27,119 bases of DNA from JBEIHX01 sp040381075 (GTDB lineage Bacteria; Pseudomonadota; Alphaproteobacteria; Caulobacterales; Aquidulcibacteraceae): assembly GCA_040381075.1 (NCBI GenBank), contig JBEIHX010000043.1, positions 1 to 27,119 of the forward strand, in the 5' to 3' direction. Shown in pieces: positions 22,901 through 27,119 of this stretch (within the stretch, counting starts at the first letter, position 1; each line of letters opens with the position of its first letter). The notes beneath the pieces were generated by a model. It was not told the DNA's origin, made no database searches, and saw nothing but the letters and a program-made list of their open reading frames with translations. The position numbers and the translations under genes were made by a program.

Positions 22901-24766
22901 CACCGGCACCCGCACGCTTTCGCGCACCACGCGTCCGCCGGGCTCAGACACGCCGACGACGACATCGGCGCGCAGCGGGCGCGAGCTTTGCGGCGCATCG
23001 GAGAGGTTGAGCGCCATGGCGGCGCGCCCGGCGCCGTCGGTCATCCCGGGCTCCATGGCGATGATGCGCTCGCTGAAGTCTTCGTCCTCGCGGCCGAACA
23101 CGAAGTCCTTCAGATCCGGAAACGGGGCCGGATCGAGTTTCAGACGGGCTTCGCCTTCCGTGGCGAGGCCTGCCCCGGGCGCTCCGTAGAGAAAGCGCGC
23201 ACTGACGTCGACCGGGCGGACTTCGCCAAGGCGCATCGGCGCAGGCGCGACCTTGGCTTCGACCGCCAGACGCTGCGGCACGAAATCCTCGACGGAAAAG
23301 TCTGCGCCCCCGGAATCCCCGACGCCGTCGACCTCAACGCGCGCCCGCCAGACGCCGCGGGGGGCGGACCTTGGCACTGCAATGTCTTTCTGGACGACGC
23401 CATCCGGCGAATTTGCGAAGCGCACACGCATCGCTTCCGTGCCGTTGGGCCGCAGGACTACGATCGCGCCGGCGCGCTCGCGCACGGCGCGACCGGCCGG
23501 ATCGCGCATCATGGCGGCGAAGCGCACGGTTTCACCCGGGCGGTAGATGCCGCGGTCCAGCCAGGCGTAGGTATCCACGAGGGGTCCGGGCAGGCGGCCA
23601 TCGACGCCGCGGTCTGACAGGTCGATGCCGGGGCGGCGCAGATCCAGTGCGGCGAAGTCCCCGTTGCGGGCGTAGGCCATCACCATGCGCGGTTCGAGAG
23701 CGCCCTCGCCCTTGAGCATCGGCGCGGGAAAGCGTGCGCGTCCCTGCGCGTCTGTGCGGGCTCTTCCGAGTTCATCATTGTTGGCTGCGATCAGGGCGAC
23801 CTCGACGCCGACAAGTGGTTTGGCGCTGCGCAGCGAGCGAACGATGGCGTCAAGCCCGTCCGAGCCCTGGAAGGTCGACAGCGCCAGATCCGTGTGGATG
23901 ATCCAGCGGGTCGCCTGCGCGGCCTCATAGTCGTCCGATTTGCCTGACGACGCATCGCGCGCCGACACCACATAGGCGCCGGGCTTCAGCGTTTTGACCG
24001 CGGCGCCGAGCGGAAAGACCGTGACGACGCGGCGGTTGCGGTCCTTGTCCCCGGCGGCGACGTCAATCTTGCCCTCGAACACCTTTTCGCCGACGTCAGA
24101 TCCGTCGTCGACATAGTAGTATTCGCCCTGCGAGCGGTTCATGCCCTCGATGATTTCGCGCTGCGACAGGATGCGGTCAGGCACCCTGCGCACCTCGACG
24201 AACAGCTTCGACACATTCACGGTTTCGATACCGAGACCGTCGGCCTCCTCGCGCGGCAGGATGACGCCGGCGCCGGCGAAGCCGACGAACGGCGGCTGTT
24301 CGCCGAAGGCGAGTTTGACGAACTGGTTCTCGGCAAGCTTGGCGCCCGACTTGGCTGGAAGTCCGGCGAGCAGGGTCAGATCGCGGTCCGGTTCAAAGCC
24401 GAGGCCGGTCAGGCAAAGCGCATTGCCGACCACCTCGACGGTGGGACGTGCGGCCGGCTCGATGCGCAGATAGTCGCCGTAGCGAACCTGGGCGGCCGGC
24501 GCCAGATCCTCGCTGAATTCGACGCAGGCCTTTGGCCCGTCGCCCGAAAAATCGAGCCGCAGGCGTTCAAAGGCGAAGCCCTCCGCCTTGAGCGGTTTGG
24601 CGCGCGGGGCCGTTTCGCTGCGCAGGCCGACGATGCGTTGCACGGGCCCGAGCTGGTCAGAGGCCACAGAGCCCACCGGCGCTGCGGTTCCACGTCCAAG
24701 CGCCACGCCAACGCCGAGTCCGACGAGCGCAGCTACGCTCGCGATCGCCAGAGCCACCCGATTCAT
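19832..24766 (-). CDS. Bacterial alpha-2-macroglobulin with thioester motif
   Basis: This 1644-aa periplasmic protease-trap protein is about the size of Escherichia coli YfhM. The N-terminus is a basic start plus a hydrophobic segment (residues 4-24). It has no lipobox cysteine, so it is either anchored by this helix or released after cleavage, unlike the lipoprotein forms. Many beta-sandwich macroglobulin domains follow. The thioester site is YPYGCSEQ, with C1170, E1172 and Q1173, so the covalent trapping site is intact. The alpha-helical thioester domain and a C-terminal receptor-binding-like domain follow. In relatives, proteases that attack the cell cleave a bait region and are covalently captured. 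It overlaps pbpC, its usual partner. GGGGAA about eight bases upstream of the ATG is a plausible ribosome site. Confidence 0.95.
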   Translation of the reverse strand: MNRVALAIASVAALVGLGVGVALGRGTAAPVGSVASDQLGPVQRIVGLRSETAPRAKPLKAEGFAFERLRLDFSGDGPKACVEFSEDLAPAAQVRYGDYLRIEPAARPTVEVVGNALCLTGLGFEPDRDLTLLAGLPAKSGAKLAENQFVKLAFGEQPPFVGFAGAGVILPREEADGLGIETVNVSKLFVEVRRVPDRILSQREIIEGMNRSQGEYYYVDDGSDVGEKVFEGKIDVAAGDKDRNRRVVTVFPLGAAVKTLKPGAYVVSARDASSGKSDDYEAAQATRWIIHTDLALSTFQGSDGLDAIVRSLRSAKPLVGVEVALIAANNDELGRARTDAQGRARFPAPMLKGEGALEPRMVMAYARNGDFAALDLRRPGIDLSDRGVDGRLPGPLVDTYAWLDRGIYRPGETVRFAAMMRDPAGRAVRERAGAIVVLRPNGTEAMRVRFANSPDGVVQKDIAVPRSAPRGVWRARVEVDGVGDSGGADFSVEDFVPQRLAVEAKVAPAPMRLGEVRPVDVSARFLYGAPGAGLATEGEARLKLDPAPFPDLKDFVFGREDEDFSERIIAMEPGMTDGAGRAAMALNLSDAPQSSRPLRADVVVGVSEPGGRVVRESVRVPVRGADIYLGVRPKFSGGRAPEGQEAAFELAAVGADGRRIAAPGVEITLVEEDYGYDWYLEDGQWRWRRTGRDIPRDRKLVDVAANGVAAYSTRLKWGSYRLIAKDTAGRAQTSYRFSVGWAAPDAAPDSPDAVEVSLMGAGKPVRPGGVARLAIRAPYPGEATVAIATDKVHIIRNVQIGAKGGTVDIPTDSAWGGGAYALVTVITPRTPDKRPIPRRAIGAVYIPLDRSDRTLTVALENTPKVIRPRQAVSIPVRVTGAGPGERVRVTLAAVDEGILRLTKFASPDPKEHYFGRRALGVQLRDDYGRLLDPNLGAPTKVGGDSIGGEGLTVVPTKSVALYSGVVELRGGRGVITFEPTDFNGELRLMAVAFSPSGMGSTAQAVTMRDPAPAELSLSRFLAPGDQAVATLSLDNVEAEPGPFTVTVTGEGPVRATAPAQRFTLARGERIAASFPIQATGLGVGAVKLSVQGPGGFSVTRSYPIQSRPAALATTLVETTAQPAGATYTADAGLLNGFLPGSGSVTVSYSALRGVDPGPLYDSLSTYPYGCSEQVASVALPLLYADTLRDAIGAKDPKVFAGRVQDAVNQLLDRQDADGAFGLWRVGDRNASPWLGAYVTDFVLRARKAGYAVPDAAVAKALDVMVAIAKQERYLSAGYDADVYESAWNNDTKDLLRSRAAAYALYLLAREGRGDIGKLRYFHDARLKAEPSPLARAQVGAGLAFMGDRARARSAFKAALEAIGYENTGDYYQTPTRDAAAVLALATEAGLPEEARAAAVQLERFAPQSRYFQTQEQAQMLLAFNAVQATIGKLAVARDGQVADGAAPAWRLTAAELQRGSAFMNRSRDSIWRTVARTGSPTGVAPGAQRGFAISKTYLTMGGGAANLAALRQGDRLIVVLSGAAEQNRLHPAVLVDLLPAGFEIETILRPEDGMGYADEWGETRRSGPYAFVGEITRPNIAEARDDRFVAALDLVNGRGFTLAYVVRAVTPGRFANAGAQIEDMYRPGVMGRSPPGVVAIASAR

Positions 24767-24868
24767 GATTGAGTTCCCCGCAGCCTATGTTGCGTTGCGT
24801 GGCCATCTCACAGCATGGCGCAGGTTTGCGCCATCGACTTCAGTCACGAATTCGTAAGGAATGTAGCA

Positions 24869-24887
24869 CTGCGGCGTTCCGCCGCAG
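24869..24887. promoter_or_regulatory. 8-bp stem hairpin upstream of the alpha-2-macroglobulin gene
   Basis: CTGCGGCG (24869-24876) and CGCCGCAG (24880-24887) form a perfect stem with a 3-nt loop TTC, roughly 100 bp upstream of the A2M start. No T-run follows on either strand. It could be an operator, leader hairpin or chance palindrome in GC-rich sequence. Confidence 0.3.
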
Positions 24888-24966
24888 CATCGCGACGGGG
24901 CAGACGCGCCCCGGGACCCATCCGTCTCCTGCCGGCCGTGGGCGGCGCGGAGCCACGCTGACTGTG

Positions 24967-25000
24967 ATGGCTGCCTGTCGTGGATGGCTGCCTGTCGTGC
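24967..25000. repeat. 17-bp tandem duplication
   Basis: ATGGCTGCCTGTCGTGG (24967-24983) is repeated at 24984-25000 with the last base changed to C. Confidence 0.92.
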
Positions 25001-25008
25001 CTTTCCGG

Positions 25009-25047
25009 CATGGCTGTCCGGCATGGCTGTCTGGCATGGCTGTCCGG
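25009..25047. repeat. 13-bp tandem array, 3 units
   Basis: CATGGCTGTCCGG occurs at 25009-25021 and 25035-25047, with CATGGCTGTCTGG between them at 25022-25034. A truncated copy (CCTTTCCGG) precedes them. The ATGGCTG core is shared with the adjacent 17-bp array, so one may have seeded the other. Confidence 0.92.
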
Positions 25048-25066
25048 TCCAGCCACCATTTCTGGC

Positions 25067-25118
25067 AGGCGCCAGTGACGGGCGCCAGTGACGGGCGCCA
25101 GTGACGGGCGCCAGTGAC
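25067..25118. repeat. 13-bp tandem array, 4 units
   Basis: GGGCGCCAGTGAC occurs at 25080-25092, 25093-25105 and 25106-25118 without change, and at 25067-25079 with one difference at the first base. The three identical copies suggest recent expansion. Confidence 0.95.
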
Positions 25119-25244
25119 GGGTGGCTGGGGCCGCGGGGACGCATTGACCGGACCCAGGCGAAGCTGTCTGCGCGGCCGGCTGCAGGCAGGCCGGCGATCC
25201 CAGCCCCCTTCCCGACTGTCACCTCCTGCTGTGATCCCGTTCGG

Positions 25245-26558
25245 TCATCCCTTTTGGGCGACAGCGACCTTGCCCGACGGGGTCCTGCTCCTGACGATCT
25301 CCAGGGCGCGACGCAGCTGATAATCGCCCTTGCCGTCAAACTCGGCGGGCGGCTGTTCGGCCGGCGGGCGGGGGGGTGCTGCGACGGGCGTTTCTCCCTC
25401 GCCTTTCAGAGCGTGCGGCAGATTGCGCTCGGCGATCTGGGGACGCGCATCAGCGGCGCGCTTTGCATTCAGGATTTCAAAATCAGGCACGATGCCCTCG
25501 CCCTGGATGGAGCGTCCAGACGGCGTGTAGTACTTCGCGGTGGTCAGGCGCAGCGCCCCGTCGCGCCCGCCGTTGAGCGGAATGACCGTCTGCACACTGC
25601 CTTTTCCGAAGGACTGCGTGCCCACGAGCGATGCGCGCTGGCGATCCTGCAGGGCGCCTGCCACGATTTCGGAGGCGGAGGCGGAGCCGCCATTGATCAG
25701 CACCACGATCGGCAGACCGGCGATAGCATCGCCGCGCCGCGCGTTGTAGCGCTGGATGTCCAGGGGATCGCGGCCACGCGTGGAGACCACCTCGCCGCCG
25801 TCCAGGAACATGTCGGAGACGCCGATCGCCTGATCGAGGAGCCCGCCGGGATTGTTGCGCAGGTCAAGCACCAGCCCGGACAGCCTGCCGGAGCTCTCGC
25901 GACGCAGTTTGGCGAGGGCGTCTTCCAGACCTGGCAGGGTCTTTTCGTTGAATGTGGACAGACGCACATAGCCGACGTCGCCCTCCAGGCGGGAAGTGAC
26001 GACCCGGGGGGTGATGGTCTCGCGCGTGAGTTTGACGTCGAAAGGCTCTTTGCCTTCGCGCACGATCGAAATGGTGATGGGCGTGTTGACCGGGCCCCGC
26101 ATCTTGTCGACGGACTCATCCAGCGTCAGCCCGATGATGCTTTCGCCTTCGATCGCCACGATGAGGTCGCCCGACTGGATGCCGGCCCGGGAGGCGGGCG
26201 TTTCATCGATCGGGGCGATGACCTTGACGACGCCGTCTTCCGAGGTGACCTCAATGCCGAGGCCGCCATATTCGCCTTTGGTGTGGACCTGAAGATCATC
26301 GAACTGTTCAGCATTCGAATAGCTCGAATGGGGATCAAGGGAGGCGAGCATGCCGTTGATGGCCGCCTCCATCAGCTGTTTGTCATCCGTGGGGGCGACA
26401 TAATCAGCCTGCACCTTGGCCAGGACGTCCGCGAACAGGTCAAGCTGACGATAGATCTCGGTCTGCTGGTCCGCGTTCTGGGCGCGCGCCTGCCAGGCGA
26501 CGGCCGCCATGCCGAAGGCGGCCCCGATCACAGGTCCGATCAGCCATGTCGCGCGCAT
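25245..26558 (-). CDS. S41 family carboxyl-terminal processing protease (CtpA-like)
   Basis: This 437-aa protease is exported by an N-terminal hydrophobic signal (about residues 5-25) and cleaves proteins near their C-termini in the periplasm. An N-terminal helical region is followed by a PDZ domain around residues 85-170, including YGGLGIEV and ASRAGIQSGDLIVAIEG. The S41 catalytic core contains LDLRNNPGGLLDQA, the serine motif GSASASEIVAG (S292-S296) and the SFGKGSVQT lysine (K319). The catalytic Ser and Lys are therefore present. The C-terminal 80 residues are Pro/Ala/Glu-rich and less conserved. The start at 26558 begins the signal sequence; an ATG at 26576 adds six residues and cannot be excluded. 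It is downstream of the EnvC-like gene, an order common in alphaproteobacteria. Confidence 0.93.
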   Translation of the reverse strand: MRATWLIGPVIGAAFGMAAVAWQARAQNADQQTEIYRQLDLFADVLAKVQADYVAPTDDKQLMEAAINGMLASLDPHSSYSNAEQFDDLQVHTKGEYGGLGIEVTSEDGVVKVIAPIDETPASRAGIQSGDLIVAIEGESIIGLTLDESVDKMRGPVNTPITISIVREGKEPFDVKLTRETITPRVVTSRLEGDVGYVRLSTFNEKTLPGLEDALAKLRRESSGRLSGLVLDLRNNPGGLLDQAIGVSDMFLDGGEVVSTRGRDPLDIQRYNARRGDAIAGLPIVVLINGGSASASEIVAGALQDRQRASLVGTQSFGKGSVQTVIPLNGGRDGALRLTTAKYYTPSGRSIQGEGIVPDFEILNAKRAADARPQIAERNLPHALKGEGETPVAAPPRPPAEQPPAEFDGKGDYQLRRALEIVRSRTPSGKVAVAQKG

Positions 26559-26667
26559 GCTCTCAACCCTTCCCATCCTGCGGCCCCCCCCTCCAGGAGG
26601 ACCCCAGGCCTGTGACGCGGGGCGCCCGACGCGCCGTCGCGATCTTCCAGCGCTTCGCCTTAACGGC

Positions 26668-27119
26668 TCATTGCGCCGCCGTCTGCCCCCGCCCATCACC
26701 AGCCGCCGACCACGCCAGCCATGGACCGGGATCAATCGGCTCGCCCCTGCGCCTGAGCTCGACATAGAGTTCCGGCGTCGGGTCCCGCCGATCGGCCATC
26801 TCGCCCACCGGCTCCCCGGCCAGAACTTCCTGGCCGATGACGCCGTAGAGCGTTTCAAGCCCCGTCAGAACCAGAAGGTAGTCATCGCCGACGTCGAGAA
26901 TCAAGACGCCGCCGTAGGTTCTGTAGGGCCCGGCGAACGTGATCGTGGCGTCGAACGGCGCCAGAACTTGGGCGCGTTTGCGGGTGGCGATGGTCAATCC
27001 GCGGGCGGGTTCAAGCGCGTCGGCGCGCGCGCCGAAGGCGCGCAGGACGCGGCCCGCCGCCGGCGGGGTGAGCAGGCCGCGGGCCTGTGCGAAACCGGGC
27101 GCATCATCGGACGGTCGCG
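26668..27119 (-). CDS. EnvC-like protein with LytM/M23 domain, partial (5' end outside window)
   Basis: The reading frame is open to the right edge, so only the C-terminal 149 codons are seen. The frame upstream of position 26997 translates as ARGLLTPPAAGRVLRAFGARAD, the usual beginning of a LytM domain in EnvC proteins. The domain continues through RKRAQVLAPFDATITFAGPYRTYGG, LILDVGDDYLLVLTGLETLYGVIGQEV and GEPVGEM. The metal-binding histidines of active M23 peptidases are missing: the HxH-type segment reads LILDVGDDYLLVLTGL. EnvC-type proteins are non-catalytic activators of amidases during septal peptidoglycan splitting, so this degeneracy is expected. The annotated TTG at 26997 is not the true start. 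It precedes the CtpA-like gene by 109 bp on the same strand. Confidence 0.9.
   Translation of the reverse strand, partial: RPSDDAPGFAQARGLLTPPAAGRVLRAFGARADALEPARGLTIATRKRAQVLAPFDATITFAGPYRTYGGVLILDVGDDYLLVLTGLETLYGVIGQEVLAGEPVGEMADRRDPTPELYVELRRRGEPIDPGPWLAWSAAGDGRGQTAAQ

Larger units (their letters stand above)
24767..25244. other. Intergenic region with a hairpin and three tandem arrays
   Basis: This 478-bp gap lies between the end of the S41 protease gene and the alpha-2-macroglobulin start (both minus strand), and is the largest gap in the window. It holds three different short arrays (24967-25000, 25009-25047, 25067-25118) and a perfect hairpin at 24869-24887, about 100 bp upstream of the A2M ATG. 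ORFs seen across it on both strands are repeat-derived and lack family similarity. The A2M promoter presumably lies between 24780 and 24960, but I could not assign boxes. Confidence 0.65.

Noticed and set aside
24785..25339. A 184-codon minus-strand ORF in the A2M upstream gap
   Set aside because: It is open mainly because it runs through tandem repeats, overlaps the protease 3' end, and has repetitive content without a family match.
25101..26615. A 504-codon plus-strand ORF opposite the S41 protease gene
   Set aside because: It is the antisense shadow of a clear protease with PDZ and catalytic motifs. The product is low-complexity and lacks recognisable domains; long antisense ORFs are common at about 70% G+C.

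Overview
The window looks like part of a high-G+C (roughly 70%) alphaproteobacterial chromosome. The indicators are gene families: a C4-pathway 5-aminolevulinate synthase (hemA), the Usg protein, DUF3422, ZapE, and an EnvC-like LytM gene followed by a CtpA/S41 protease. A Caulobacterales/Hyphomonadaceae-like bacterium is my guess; no rRNA, tRNA or marker gene is present to confirm it. I see no prophage, insertion sequence, CRISPR array or tRNA.

Layout. 1-548 (+): a DUF433/DUF5615 toxin-antitoxin-like pair in visibly lower-G+C sequence. 776-1984 (-): a saccharopine-dehydrogenase-like oxidoreductase. 2112-2285 (-): a small ORF whose 3' end carries a frame-shifting 17-bp tandem duplication. 2413-3651 (+): a YcaD-like MFS transporter. 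4014-5471 (+): an exported M28 metallopeptidase. 5618-10521 (-): a dense, probably co-transcribed block. In transcription order it holds a COG3650-type lipoprotein, a fatty acid hydroxylase/sterol desaturase, a 32-aa single-helix microprotein, ZapE, an O-methyltransferase, inorganic pyrophosphatase, a two-helix membrane protein and Usg. 10903-13209 (+): a cytosine-5 DNA methyltransferase, Vsr mismatch endonuclease and a DUF2459 protein, overlapping one another. 13337-14620 (+): DUF3422. 14960-27119 (-): hemA, an SDF-family symporter, penicillin-binding protein 1C, a giant alpha-2-macroglobulin, the CtpA-like protease and the C-terminal end of an EnvC-like protein cut by the window edge.

Functional themes. 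The right part is envelope-centred: A2M with PBP1C is a known bacterial periplasmic protease-trap and peptidoglycan-repair pair, and EnvC with CtpA is a conserved cell-wall and proteolysis pair. The dcm-vsr pair is a solitary methylase with its mutation-repair partner and no visible cognate restriction enzyme.

The most unusual signal is not a gene. Every intergenic gap longer than 300 bp, and one gap of 146 bp, is filled with short tandem arrays of 12-17 bp units. Each array has a different sequence, and copies range from identical to strongly decayed. A tandem duplication of the same size also sits inside the small ORF at 2136-2169. This suggests a genome-wide process that generates and decays minisatellites in non-coding DNA.
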